A DNA stretch of 64,000 nucleotides from Gimesia algae. Lineage in GTDB: Bacteria > Planctomycetota > Planctomycetia > Planctomycetales > Planctomycetaceae. Position numbers and translations under genes: made by a program. How positions within the stretch are numbered: the stretch's first letter is position 1; the number at the start of each line of letters is the position of its first letter. The stretch spans positions 854,480-918,479 of the forward strand of contig NZ_CP036343.1 in the NCBI RefSeq assembly GCF_007746795.1. Reading direction: 5' to 3'. Shown one piece after another: positions 1 to 9,239 of this stretch. Under the pieces are notes generated by a model. The model saw only the letters and a program-made list of their open reading frames with translations, was not told where the DNA came from and did not search any database.

Positions 1-319
1 AGAGCGTCTGCCAGAGCGTTTTCCAGGAGGTCTCCCACTGTGTGCCGTTATACTGATCCAGCACTTCGGGGGAATTCCGCACGACACTGGCAACCGCCAG
101 CCCGCCCGAGGCCATCGCCAGCATCACAAAGCCGCGATAGGCGTCCAGTGAGACCAGACGCTGATTGGCTTCCGGCTTTTTCTTTTCTTTCAGACGTAGA
201 TCCTGCTCCGTCACTGCTCTGGCCGGTTCGACCTCAGCGGAGACTTCCACGCCCGGCGTTTTCTGCAGCGGGATGGTTTCGGAGTTTTGCGAGTCGGAAT
301 TGGGATTATTTTGCGACAT
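1..319 (-). CDS. DUF5009/HGSNAT-like membrane acyltransferase, N-terminal part
   Basis: The reverse strand is open from an ATG at 319 to the window edge, giving the first 106 residues of a longer protein. Residues 1-50 are polar and acidic. They are followed by the segment RLVSLDAYRGFVML and a hydrophobic stretch AMASGGLAVASVV, which is the first membrane helix and signature of the DUF5009 / heparan-alpha-glucosaminide acetyltransferase-like family common in planctomycetes. Members are multi-span membrane proteins thought to move acetyl groups onto sugars; that role is inferred from family. The gene is divergent from galE across about 160 bp. The rest lies before base 1. Confidence 0.75.
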   Translation of the reverse strand, partial: MSQNNPNSDSQNSETIPLQKTPGVEVSAEVEPARAVTEQDLRLKEKKKPEANQRLVSLDAYRGFVMLAMASGGLAVASVVRNSPEVLDQYNGTQWETSWKTLWQTL

Positions 320-477
320 CTGATTTACCGATGACTGAAAAGTAGCTAATGTATGGCAGGAATCACTCAGCATGATCGATTCTAAGACCGATGGCTACTG
401 TTATCCTAACCTTTTTGGAATTCAACGTAAATCATCTATCATTAACCCTCGATTGACTTTCAGTTTAAGAAGACCTC

Positions 478-1509
478 ATGACGATCCTTGTCACTGGCGG
501 AGCGGGCTATATCGGCTCACATTGTGTTCAGCAACTGCTCGCCGCCGGGCAGAAAGTATGTGTAATCGATAATCTGTCCCGCGGCCATCGCGCAGCGGTT
601 CCCTCCCAGGCCTCGTTTTTTCAACTCGATCTGAGCGAGACCGATGAGTTAATCGACGTCATGAAATCGCAGCGGATCGAAAAAGTCATCCACTTCGCGG
701 CACTCGCCTATGTTGGAGAATCGGTCGAAAATCCGCTGCCCTATTATGCGAATAACACGGCGGGCACGCTGTCACTGCTGCAGGCGATGCGACAGTCGCG
801 CGTCAGCCAGATTGTGTTCAGCTCCACCTGCGCCACTTATGGGATTCCGGAGACCATTCCCGTTACGGAAGAAAGCGCACAGAGCCCTATCAATCCTTAT
901 GGCTGGTCGAAACTCTTCATCGAACAGATTCTGACCGACTGCGCCCACAGTTACCCCAACTTCGGGTTTATCGGCCTGCGGTACTTCAACGTCGCCGGTT
1001 GCGCCATCAATGGTTCACTGGGCGAAGACCACAGTCCCGAAACGCATTTGATTCCCAATTGCCTGAATACGGCGCTTGGCAAGCAGTCGCATGTGACTAT
1101 TCTGGGAAATGACTATCCGACGGCGGACGGGACCTGCATCCGCGACTATATTCACGTCGAAGATATCTGCCAGGCGCATCTGCTGGCGTTGAACGCGCTC
1201 ACGCCGCAGGCAAACCGGTTTTACAACGTGGGTCTGAGCAGCGGATTTTCCGTGCTCGACGTTGTCCAAACAACAGAGCAGGTGACCGGTCGTGCAATCC
1301 CGATCGAATATCAGGCCCGTCGTCCCGGAGATCCGCCAGTGCTCTCCGCCTCGCATGAAAAAATCACTCGAGAGCTGGGCTGGTCGCCACGCCATACTTC
1401 GCTGACCGAGATTATTGAATCGGCGTGGAACTGGTTTCAGAAACATCCTGACGGTTATCAGAGTAAGGGCCCAGCCGCCTCTTCCAGCGAATCCGGGGAG
1501 AACACGTGA
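478..1509 (+). CDS. galE: UDP-glucose 4-epimerase
   Basis: A 343-residue extended short-chain dehydrogenase that interconverts UDP-glucose and UDP-galactose with tightly bound NAD, supplying galactose for surface polysaccharides. The Rossmann motif GGAGYIGSH is at 7-15, the DNLSRGH cofactor segment at 31-37, the SST catalytic region at 115-117 and the Y-x3-K pair at Y141 and K145 (PYGWSK). Length matches bacterial GalE (about 330-345). The ATG at 478 begins directly with the nucleotide-binding strand. Its TGA overlaps the GTG start of the following helicase gene, so the two are probably co-transcribed. Confidence 0.93.
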   Translation: MTILVTGGAGYIGSHCVQQLLAAGQKVCVIDNLSRGHRAAVPSQASFFQLDLSETDELIDVMKSQRIEKVIHFAALAYVGESVENPLPYYANNTAGTLSLLQAMRQSRVSQIVFSSTCATYGIPETIPVTEESAQSPINPYGWSKLFIEQILTDCAHSYPNFGFIGLRYFNVAGCAINGSLGEDHSPETHLIPNCLNTALGKQSHVTILGNDYPTADGTCIRDYIHVEDICQAHLLALNALTPQANRFYNVGLSSGFSVLDVVQTTEQVTGRAIPIEYQARRPGDPPVLSASHEKITRELGWSPRHTSLTEIIESAWNWFQKHPDGYQSKGPAASSSESGENT

Positions 1510-4352
1510 GCAACGGTTTTCCTGAAATCCGGTTTCAGGGACAACTCCGCCCCTCCCAGGCCGAGGCGATTGCGATCATCGAACAACAGCTGGCGGCGGG
1601 ACAAAAACGCCTGCATGTTGTCGCGCCTCCCGGTTCCGGGAAAACAGTATTAGGCCTGTTTCTGTGGGCGCATCATATCCGCAGACCGGCGCTGGTACTC
1701 TCACCCAATTCCGCGATTCAGTCCCAGTGGGCGGCCCGCACCGACCTGTTTCATTCAACGCTCACGCCAAAGCAACTGGTCTCGACAGAAACCGACAGCA
1801 GTGCGCTGTTGACGTCTCTCACATACCAGTCCGTCACGCTGCCGCGACGGGGAGATGCCGACCTGGAAGCCGACGCGCTGGACTTCTGGATTGATGTACT
1901 CATCTATAAAGAGCAGGCACAGGATCCGGTGGAAGCAGAGATCTGGATCAACGATCTCAAAGTGCATAACCCCGATTACTATGAAAAGCGGATGCGCGTC
2001 TATCGCAAAGCGGTCCGCGATGAGGCGATCCTGAAAGGGAACGCGCTGGAGATGCTGCATACTTCGTCACAGCAGACGCTGGAAACCTTCAAACAACAGG
2101 GTGTCGGCTTGATTATTCTGGATGAATGCCATCACCTGATGGGGCACTGGGGCCGGGTGCTGGCCGACGCGCATGACTATCTGGATCAGCCTGTCATCAT
2201 CGGTCTGACGGCGACGCCTCCCGATGAAAAAGGGAAACGCCCGGAAGACATCGACCGCTACAACGACTTCTTCGGCCCCATCGATTACGAAGTTCCGATT
2301 CCCGCGGTCGTTAAAGATGGTTACCTGGCCCCCTACCAGGACCTGGCCTATTTCGTGAGACCGTCGCCAGAAGAATTGTCATACGTCGCCAACACCGACG
2401 ATCAGCTGCTATTAATTATGGAAACCTTGTGTACGCCCCGCGTCACAGAACCGGAATCTCAGTCGGAAAATTCAACTGATTCAGAGAGTGAAGAGTCGCT
2501 ACCCGTCGAACGTGCTGAGCCACTGCAGGAGTGGTTACTCCATCTACTGACGAATCTGGAGCTTCCTTCAGGCCAGGTAGTGGAAGACTGGACCACGTTT
2601 GAACGACGCGATCCCTCCCTGGCAGAAGCCTCGCGTCTGTTTCTGCAACAGCGTAGCATAAAACTCCCAGCCCATGTGCCTCCCATATCAGTCGATCTGA
2701 TTGAAGAAGACATCCCCCGCTTGAACTACTGGGCTCCGGTGCTCGATCGCTACATTCGCCATCGCCTCAGGCGGTCTCCGTCACCGGCAGATCAGCAACT
2801 GGCAGAACAGGCGATCGATCAACTCCGATTACTGGGCCTGCAGATCACCGAAACCGGCTGCCAGGCGTGTGCTTCGCCCGTTGGTCGTGTGATAGCGTAT
2901 TCTCGAAACAAAATCAAAGCGCTGGTGCCGATTCTCAGTCAGGAGATTGAGAACCTGCAGGAACATATTCGCGCGGTGGTGATCGCCGATTTTGAAAAGA
3001 CGTCGGCCACTTCCGCGGAGGTGGAACATCTACTGGATGAAGAAGCGGGCGGCGCGATTGCCGCCTTCAAACAACTGGTCAATCATCCGCCGACCGACTG
3101 GTTGAACCCGGTGCTGCTGACCGGCTCCAGTGTATTGGTCGATGACGACATTGCGGATCTGTTGCAGAGCAGGGCAGAAGAGTGGCTAAGTGCTCGAAAC
3201 ATCGATGTCACCCTCAGTCGCGAACCTTTTGACGGCTTTGACCTGCTCAACGGCAGTGGTTCACAGTGGTCACCACGTGTCTATGTGGAGATGATTACTG
3301 ATCTGTTCCAGGCAGGAATCACCCGCTGTCTGGTCGGCACGCGGGGACTGCTGGGCGAAGGCTGGGATGCGAATAAGATCAACGTGCTCATCGATTTGAC
3401 AACCGTCACAACGTCCATGACCGTCAATCAGTTACGCGGCCGTTCGTTCCGTCTCGACCCGGAACAGCCGGAGAAGGTTGCCAACAACTGGGACGTCGTC
3501 TGCATTGCGCCTGAATTCACGAAAGGGCTGGACGACTACGAACGTTTCAACAAAAAACACTGCCGCCTGTTTGGCGTCACCGATGACGGCCTGATTGAAA
3601 AAGGGGTCGGGCACGTCCACGCCGCGTTTACCGAACTCAAACCTGAGGGGCTGGAAGAATCGGCCCAGTTACTTAACAGCGATATGCTGACCCGTTCCAC
3701 GAAGCGCGCCGAATCCCGGAAACTCTGGAAGATTGGCGAACCGTACCAGGGTATACCTCTGAAAACGATTGAGATTAACAGTTCCAGCCGTAAAGGGTCA
3801 GGCTGGGGATTCATGCCGTTTCAGGGACTGCGTTCTCCCTGGTCGGCGGAATCGTTAACTAAAGCTGTCAGCCGTGCGGTCCTGGAGTCACTGCAGGAAG
3901 CGGGGCAGCTCTCGAAAGAATCTTCACTGCAGATCGGTGCCCGCTCCGGTAACTATATTCGCGTCTTTCTCGACAAGGCATCGGCAGCAGATTGCGACCT
4001 GTTCCTGTCCGCCGTCAATCAGGTCTTCGGCCCTCTGCAGGGAGCCCGCTATGTCATTCCCAGGCACGTGCATGAGATCGAAGACACCTGGATCTCGCGT
4101 TTACTGCCGGGGCTACTGGGACGTTTTTTTCGCAAGACCGAAAAAGAACTGGCGATGGTCCACGCTGTGCCGGCAACGCTCGCGCGAAATAAGCGGCTGG
4201 TGGCGATCTTTGAGTCACGCTGGAATCAGCACGTCAGTCCGGGCGAGGCGCTCTTCGCCTATCGGGGGGCAGGGGCAGAACTGGTTGAGGAAGCGCAACG
4301 AGCGGGCTTTGTTCCCCATAGCAAAATCCATGAGAAAGAGATTTTTCTCTAA
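1506..4352 (+). CDS. Large SF2 DEAD/DEAH-type helicase
   Basis: A 948-residue superfamily 2 ATPase. Walker A PPGSGKT is at 41-47, the DECHH motif II at 206-210 and GLTATPP (motif III region) at 233-239. The second RecA-like lobe near 600-650 carries GEGWDA and QLRGRSFR (motifs V and VI). An insertion of about 350 residues separates the lobes, and about 270 C-terminal residues match no domain I recognise. The fold resembles the Res/UvrB-type helicases of restriction and repair systems, but no methyltransferase, nuclease or specificity gene is adjacent, so the substrate is unknown. It starts at a GTG overlapping the galE stop codon, a sign of translational coupling. Confidence 0.85.
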   Translation: MSNGFPEIRFQGQLRPSQAEAIAIIEQQLAAGQKRLHVVAPPGSGKTVLGLFLWAHHIRRPALVLSPNSAIQSQWAARTDLFHSTLTPKQLVSTETDSSALLTSLTYQSVTLPRRGDADLEADALDFWIDVLIYKEQAQDPVEAEIWINDLKVHNPDYYEKRMRVYRKAVRDEAILKGNALEMLHTSSQQTLETFKQQGVGLIILDECHHLMGHWGRVLADAHDYLDQPVIIGLTATPPDEKGKRPEDIDRYNDFFGPIDYEVPIPAVVKDGYLAPYQDLAYFVRPSPEELSYVANTDDQLLLIMETLCTPRVTEPESQSENSTDSESEESLPVERAEPLQEWLLHLLTNLELPSGQVVEDWTTFERRDPSLAEASRLFLQQRSIKLPAHVPPISVDLIEEDIPRLNYWAPVLDRYIRHRLRRSPSPADQQLAEQAIDQLRLLGLQITETGCQACASPVGRVIAYSRNKIKALVPILSQEIENLQEHIRAVVIADFEKTSATSAEVEHLLDEEAGGAIAAFKQLVNHPPTDWLNPVLLTGSSVLVDDDIADLLQSRAEEWLSARNIDVTLSREPFDGFDLLNGSGSQWSPRVYVEMITDLFQAGITRCLVGTRGLLGEGWDANKINVLIDLTTVTTSMTVNQLRGRSFRLDPEQPEKVANNWDVVCIAPEFTKGLDDYERFNKKHCRLFGVTDDGLIEKGVGHVHAAFTELKPEGLEESAQLLNSDMLTRSTKRAESRKLWKIGEPYQGIPLKTIEINSSSRKGSGWGFMPFQGLRSPWSAESLTKAVSRAVLESLQEAGQLSKESSLQIGARSGNYIRVFLDKASAADCDLFLSAVNQVFGPLQGARYVIPRHVHEIEDTWISRLLPGLLGRFFRKTEKELAMVHAVPATLARNKRLVAIFESRWNQHVSPGEALFAYRGAGAELVEEAQRAGFVPHSKIHEKEIFL

Positions 4353-4414
4353 ACAACCACCGAATCATCTGGCCAGAATTCAGGCTACGATCATCAGGTT
4401 TTCTCACCACTCTA

Positions 4415-4443
4415 CTGACAGGTTGCACCAACACTGCTACAAT
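4415..4443 (+). promoter_or_regulatory. Candidate housekeeping promoter for the 4508 hydrolase gene
   Basis: CTGACA (4415-4420) and TACAAT (4438-4443) are separated by exactly 17 bp, each one base away from the sigma-70 consensus. The predicted transcript would start near 4450, leaving a leader of roughly 55 bases before the ATG at 4508. Identified by eye only. Confidence 0.45.
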
Positions 4444-4507
4444 AATTACCCTTATTAAGAATTAGTTACTCTCCCGTTCCCCGCCTCTGCAGACAACAGG
4501 ATTGATC

Positions 4508-6610
4508 ATGGCTCTGAATTCACACCGACGCCCGTTTCTCTGGCTGACCTTACTGGCACTGCTACTATCTACCGCCGCTTCCCAAGCAGCCGACCCCCGC
4601 AAAGTCATTGGTCCCAGCACCGCAGATCAGAACCTGAGTGATTATTTTTATGATCAGACGCTGCAACTGACTAAGCGCAGTCTCAAAAACATCACAGATC
4701 TCGAAGACTGGAAAAAGAAACGTGTCACCTACCGCAAACAACTCTTTGAAATGCTGGGCCTGTCGCCATTGCCTGCGAAAACCGATCTGAAGCCGGAAAT
4801 CACGGGCACGATCGAAAGCGATGGCTTCATCGTCGAAAATATTACGTTTCAATCCCGTCCCGGCCTGTATGTCACCGGCAACCTCTATCGACCTGCAAAA
4901 CAGGCAGGTAAAATCCCTGCGATTCTGTATGTCTGCGGTCATGGCGGCGTTAAGAAAAACGGAATCATTTACGGCAACAAGGTGCACTACCAGCATCACG
5001 GCGAATGGTTTGCCCGCAATGGCTATGTCTGCCTGACAATCGATACACTGCAACTGGGCGAAATCGAAGGCCTGCATCATGGGACCTTCCGGGAAGGGAT
5101 GTGGGAATGGCTCTCGCGCGGTTACACTCCTGCCGGTGTCGAAGCCTGGAACTGCATTCGTGCACTCGATTACCTGCAGTCACGTCCTGAAGTGGATGGC
5201 GAAAAGCTGGGCGTCACCGGTCGTTCCGGCGGGGGCGCCTACAGCTGGTGGATTGCGGCGCTGGATGAACGCATCAAAGCCGCCGTCCCGGTCGCCGGGA
5301 TTACGACTTTGAAAAACCATGTGATTGATGGCGTGATTGAAGGGCACTGCGACTGTATGTTTATGGTCAATACCTATCAATGGGATTACGCCCAGGTGGC
5401 TGCACTCGTCGCACCGCGACCGCTGTTAATCTCAAATACAGACAAAGACAGCATTTTCCCGCTCGACGGCGTCGTTGACGTCTACCGCAGTACCATGCAG
5501 ATTTATGACCTGTATGGCGTGCCTCAGAATCTGGGTCTGCAGATCACCGAAGGCCCGCATAAAGATACGCAGGAACTACGCATTCACGCCTTCCGCTGGT
5601 TCAATCATTTCCTCAAAGGGGATGACAGCCTGATCGAAATGGCGGCCACCAAGTTCCACACACCGGAAGAACTGAAAGTTTTCCAGACACTTCCCGCAGA
5701 CCAGAAGAACGCGAAAATCCAGGAATCCTTCGTCAAACTGGCTGCCCCAGCGCCCATTCCTGCGGACACACAAGAGTGGGAACAGCAGACCGAGCGCTGG
5801 AAACAGCAGCTGCTGCAAAAATCCTTCCGTGCTTGGCCTGAAAAAGTGAACGCCAGCAAACCTGAAATAAGATCAATCACGAAAGACGGCCTGGTTCTGC
5901 AGACGATCTCCTTCGACAGCCAGAACCATGTGCCACTCGACCTGTTCGTCGTCTTGCCGGCAGACAGCGATGCCACGAAAATCGACAATATCAATCTGGT
6001 CGTACTGAATCAGGCGGACTGGAACGATAACTTCAAACACATTGTTCCCTTTTTTCCCGGGATGCAGGCTGAGAATGCGTCTTCCCCTGAAAGTGACAAA
6101 CGTTTTCAGGAATTTCGTAAACAGGTGCTGGAAACGAAAGCCCCCATCGCCTACTTTGCACCTCGGGGTATTGGCTTGAGTCAATGGAATCAGGATAAGA
6201 AGAAACAGGTTCAGATCCGTCGGCGTTTCTATCTGCTGGGACAATCCCTGGAAGGTATGCAGGTCTGGGATATTCGTCGTGCCATTCAGACATTGAAATC
6301 ACTCACCGACTCTTCTGGTGCGCAATTGACTTTGCAAGCGAGCGGTGACGCAGCAGTTTTGTGCCTGTATGCCTCGCTCTTCGAAAGCGGGATTGCGTCG
6401 CTGGAACTGGAAGGCATCCCTGTTTCACATCAGCAGGGACCAGCATTATTGAATGTACTGCGTTATCTGGACCTACCCCAGACTCTCGCCATGGCAGCGA
6501 CACGCAGTCCTGTGATCTTAACCAATGCAAAACCAGAGGACTGGAAATATCCCGCTGAGGTCAGCAAAAAGCTGGGCTGGGACCAAAGTCGGCTCCAGAT
6601 TAAGAAATAA
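4508..6610 (+). CDS. Secreted alpha/beta hydrolase (acetyl xylan esterase-like)
   Basis: A 700-residue protein with an N-terminal signal peptide (hydrophobic LWLTLLALLLSTAASQA). The alpha/beta hydrolase domain covers about 60-390: a core segment LYVCGHGGV near 145, the nucleophile elbow TGRSGGGAYS with Ser240, a likely acid in NTDKDSIFPLDG and a likely His in EGPHKDTQE. It resembles planctomycete acetyl xylan esterase or prolyl-oligopeptidase-like enzymes. The C-terminal 300 residues look like a second, degenerate hydrolase-like domain without a recognisable nucleophile motif. I chose the ATG at 4508 over an in-frame TTG at 4502 because it gives a cleaner signal peptide. Substrate is not determinable; carbohydrate ester is a guess. 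Confidence 0.8.
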   Translation: MALNSHRRPFLWLTLLALLLSTAASQAADPRKVIGPSTADQNLSDYFYDQTLQLTKRSLKNITDLEDWKKKRVTYRKQLFEMLGLSPLPAKTDLKPEITGTIESDGFIVENITFQSRPGLYVTGNLYRPAKQAGKIPAILYVCGHGGVKKNGIIYGNKVHYQHHGEWFARNGYVCLTIDTLQLGEIEGLHHGTFREGMWEWLSRGYTPAGVEAWNCIRALDYLQSRPEVDGEKLGVTGRSGGGAYSWWIAALDERIKAAVPVAGITTLKNHVIDGVIEGHCDCMFMVNTYQWDYAQVAALVAPRPLLISNTDKDSIFPLDGVVDVYRSTMQIYDLYGVPQNLGLQITEGPHKDTQELRIHAFRWFNHFLKGDDSLIEMAATKFHTPEELKVFQTLPADQKNAKIQESFVKLAAPAPIPADTQEWEQQTERWKQQLLQKSFRAWPEKVNASKPEIRSITKDGLVLQTISFDSQNHVPLDLFVVLPADSDATKIDNINLVVLNQADWNDNFKHIVPFFPGMQAENASSPESDKRFQEFRKQVLETKAPIAYFAPRGIGLSQWNQDKKKQVQIRRRFYLLGQSLEGMQVWDIRRAIQTLKSLTDSSGAQLTLQASGDAAVLCLYASLFESGIASLELEGIPVSHQQGPALLNVLRYLDLPQTLAMAATRSPVILTNAKPEDWKYPAEVSKKLGWDQSRLQIKK

Positions 6611-6649
6611 CGAAGAGAAATCGCAGCGAGTTTCAAACCAGTCTCTTCG
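6611..6649 (+). terminator. Possible hairpin terminator after the hydrolase gene
   Basis: Perfect 8-base arms CGAAGAGA (6611-6618) and TCTCTTCG (6642-6649) begin right after the stop codon, with a 23-base loop. There is no clean T-run, so intrinsic termination is uncertain. Confidence 0.25.
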
Positions 6650-6655
6650 CTCCGT

Positions 6656-6683
6656 TTGCTCATTTCCGCTGCGCCGTTATAAT
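6656..6683 (+). promoter_or_regulatory. Candidate promoter for hemQ
   Basis: A perfect -10 hexamer TATAAT (6678-6683) lies 16 bp after TTGCTC (6656-6661), a weak -35. The leader to the GTG at 6780 would be about 90 bases. Pattern match by eye. Confidence 0.4.
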
Positions 6684-6779
6684 CGATATAGAGTCATCGG
6701 CAGCACGGATCAGGGATTGCCGATATTTCTGCAGGGTTATCGCATAGACGCTTTTTTCTCATAGACAAGGTACTTCGAC

Positions 6780-7622
6780 GTGAACCGTCCTCCCCATACC
6801 GCAGCAGCATTTCCCGACCCCACTACGATTATGACCGAAGGCTGGCATTGCCTGCATTTGTATTATCGTGTTGATCAGGGAGCGTTGAATCAGATTGACC
6901 AGGCGACCCGTGCAGAAGGGCGCAGACAGTTGGCAGCCATTCTGGATGCGGAAGCCGAAGATGCCCCCATTCGCATGCAGACCTCAATCGTTTCCGGCCA
7001 CAAAGCCGATCTGCAGGTGCTGGTGATGGATCCGGATCCGATCAAAATCGACAGTATCAAACAGGCCATTCGCAGCTGTGGACTGGGTCCCGCTCTGATC
7101 CCCACGTATTCGTTCGTTTCGATTACCGAAATTTCAGAATACGTTCCTACACTTGAACAGTTTGCTGCCAAACTCAAGCGGGAAGGAACTGATCCGGAAG
7201 GCCCCGCGTTCCAGGCGAAAATCAAAGCTTATGAAAGCCGCCTGCCAGCGATGAACCAGCAGCGTGTCTACCCCGAGTTTCCTGATTTTCCGGTCTGTAC
7301 TTTTTACCCAATGAACAAATCACGAGTTCCCGGTGCCAACTGGTATATGGAACAGTTCAGCAATCGCTACAGCATGATGGCTGAACACGGAATGAGTGGA
7401 ATGAAGTTCGCCGGTCGCGTGGTACAGGTCATTACTGCTTCGACAGGCTTTGATGACTGGGAGTGGGGAGTGACTCTCTGGGGTAGAGCACCCGAGCCCA
7501 TCAAAGAAATCGTTTACACAATGCGGTTCGATAAAGCTTCCGCGAAGTATGCAGAGTTTGGCCCGTTCTACCTGAGCTATATCGTACCCCCGGAAGAAGC
7601 AATCGCCCATCTCAAACTCTGA
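6780..7622 (+). CDS. hemQ: Coproheme decarboxylase HemQ (chlorite dismutase family)
   Basis: A 280-residue HemQ/ChdC. It converts iron-coproporphyrin III to haem b with peroxide, releasing two CO2, as the last step of the coproporphyrin-dependent haem pathway. Residues known for Listeria HemQ (Y147, M149, K151, H174, Q187, R220, recalled from the literature) are matched here at identical spacing: Y176, M178 and K180 in FYPMNKSR, H203 in EHGMSG (axial haem ligand), Q216, and R249 in YTMRFDK. The C-terminal half (FDDWEWGVTLWG) is classic family sequence. Start is a GTG. No other haem genes are adjacent; the gene is convergent with the DUF1571 gene. Confidence 0.93.
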   Translation: MNRPPHTAAAFPDPTTIMTEGWHCLHLYYRVDQGALNQIDQATRAEGRRQLAAILDAEAEDAPIRMQTSIVSGHKADLQVLVMDPDPIKIDSIKQAIRSCGLGPALIPTYSFVSITEISEYVPTLEQFAAKLKREGTDPEGPAFQAKIKAYESRLPAMNQQRVYPEFPDFPVCTFYPMNKSRVPGANWYMEQFSNRYSMMAEHGMSGMKFAGRVVQVITASTGFDDWEWGVTLWGRAPEPIKEIVYTMRFDKASAKYAEFGPFYLSYIVPPEEAIAHLKL

Positions 7623-7641
7623 TAAGTTCGAGACGGGCGAT
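7602..7641 (+). terminator. Hairpin spanning the hemQ stop codon
   Basis: ATCGCCCATCTC (7602-7613) pairs with GAGACGGGCGAT (7630-7641), 11 of 12 positions, with the stop codon in the loop. It may end hemQ and the convergent DUF1571 transcript, but no T-run follows on either strand. Confidence 0.3.
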
Positions 7642-7672
7642 GCAGGCTTTCCATCAAGATCACTTGTTCGGT

Positions 7673-8665
7673 TTAGCGACGAAAGCGGTAGTTGTTGTTC
7701 GTCTGGTCAAATTCGGTTGTAGCCAGTTCCGATTTCAGATTGATATCGGTAAATGAATATGATTCGATCAGGGTCTTTTCATCCAGTTCTTCAGCAGAAG
7801 CACTGGCCAGATCCTGTGCAGGCCAGCCGAAACCGCGAACAAAAATCGGCAGACACGTCTTCTGGTCAATATAGATGACTGATTTGCGATACGTTTCTGA
7901 CTCTTTCTTATTGGCAAAATGAGCGATGAAGCAATAACAGTCTTTCCCATCATATTTCTGATTGGGAATCATCACACATTCGGTATTCAGGTTTTCATCC
8001 AGATCTTTCTTACGGTAATCGATAATTGTTTCCGCCAGCGCTTTGATACCTGCTTTGGTAATCGGATAACGAGATTCCTGCATCGCCAGAGAACCGTAGG
8101 GATCCAGTTTTAGAGTGGGAACCAGTCGGCCTTTCAAGCCACCCATTTTTACCAGCATTTTTTCTTCGTTTTCGCCATCTACATACAGCAGTTCCTGACC
8201 CTTATCGCCGACAACCCACTTCATGTAAACGCTGAATGGTTTGTGACGGCATTTCAGGTTGATCACCTGGTTGTCAGACAGTTCGCCTCCCACATATTCC
8301 TGCTTGGAAAAGGTAGCAGTATAATCGGGAATGGTTTCCAGATAGCGGCAACCTTTTTCCAGCAGCAGCTGATTCATCAGGATCGCCATACGTCCCGTCA
8401 GCATTCCGTTCGCCTGTTGTGACTGCTGCTTTTTAGCTTCACCTGGCTTATCTGACGGTTTAGAATCTGACATTTCCGTCGGCTTATAAGCGATGACCGG
8501 GATAGGGACAGGCTTGGACGCGATCAGCGCCATATCATTAGGATCAGCATCAGCGGGAGCAGGGTCAAAACTGAAATATAATATTCCAATTGCAGCAGAA
8601 ATGATGGCCGACGCCATGACATTTGAAAAATGATGTTCTGATCTGATTCTTAGCATGCGCATCAT
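7673..8665 (-). CDS. DUF1571 protein, exported
   Basis: A 330-residue protein of unknown function. After a positively charged N-terminus (MMRMLRIRSEHH) comes a hydrophobic helix (VMASAIISAAIGILYF) that acts as signal peptide or anchor, then a Pro-rich linker. From about residue 110 a DUF1571 domain follows, with the family-typical segments YTATFSKQEYVGG and PFSVYMKWV. The family is widespread in planctomycetes and has no known activity; a lipid- or polymer-binding beta fold is only a guess. I chose the ATG at 8665 because AAAGGA sits about 10 bases upstream and the signal peptide then begins properly; an in-frame GTG at 8740 would add 25 residues. Confidence 0.75.
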   Translation of the reverse strand: MMRMLRIRSEHHFSNVMASAIISAAIGILYFSFDPAPADADPNDMALIASKPVPIPVIAYKPTEMSDSKPSDKPGEAKKQQSQQANGMLTGRMAILMNQLLLEKGCRYLETIPDYTATFSKQEYVGGELSDNQVINLKCRHKPFSVYMKWVVGDKGQELLYVDGENEEKMLVKMGGLKGRLVPTLKLDPYGSLAMQESRYPITKAGIKALAETIIDYRKKDLDENLNTECVMIPNQKYDGKDCYCFIAHFANKKESETYRKSVIYIDQKTCLPIFVRGFGWPAQDLASASAEELDEKTLIESYSFTDINLKSELATTEFDQTNNNYRFRR

Positions 8666-9239
8666 GCGGTACCATTCCTTTTCGGTAAGAAAATGCAAGG
8701 CACCGTCTTGTCTGAATTGAATTCCCATAACGGAATCCACTCATCCGTGAAAAGACGTAAACCGGGCTTGCCCGTCGTGATATGATGTGGCCAGCACACG
8801 ACAATCCCTGAGTGCGTCTGACAGATGTTTGATTTCATTAAAAGTGCTCTCATCACTCTGAAAATAGAACTCTCGTGACCCTTTGGCGGTTCTATCTTCA
8901 AATACGGAGAACAATACGCTCACTGCGTATTTCCGATTCGTGCATCTCCAGGTTCCGATTCAACCTCACTGTCAAACCGTATATTTCAATATTTGGGGGT
9001 GGCTATGACTAAAAATTCGTCATTTTAACTGCTGAGTATTAACAAAACTGATGCCTGATTTTTAATCAGATCACACTCAATACAAGAGGGGTTCAGATTA
9101 GATGAAACCCACAATCTCGCCGCAGATTACCCATACCCGCATGCGCCATTTTTCCTGCAACCGTGACTGCGAATTTGGAAAGCATGTCATTTTTTTCATA
9201 GCAGGTTTCATTTTACTAAGACATTCATTTACAATGATT
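8666..9239. other. Long intergenic region, no gene recognised
   Basis: About 570 bp between the DUF1571 start and the repeat at 9240, flanking divergent genes. It is AT-rich from about 8980. It holds a small inverted repeat near 9051-9065 (CTGAT, 5-base spacer, ATCAG). A 46-codon open frame (9102-9242) has its stop inside the repeat and no family signal. No coding or RNA gene is supported. Confidence 0.5.

Noticed and set aside
1506-4352. The large helicase as a restriction or phage-defence system
   Set aside because: No nuclease, methyltransferase or other defence gene is adjacent, and it is coupled to galE.
4565-5080. A 171-codon minus-strand open frame inside the hydrolase gene
   Set aside because: It lies wholly antisense to a well-supported alpha/beta hydrolase and has no family signal; long antisense frames are common at this base composition.
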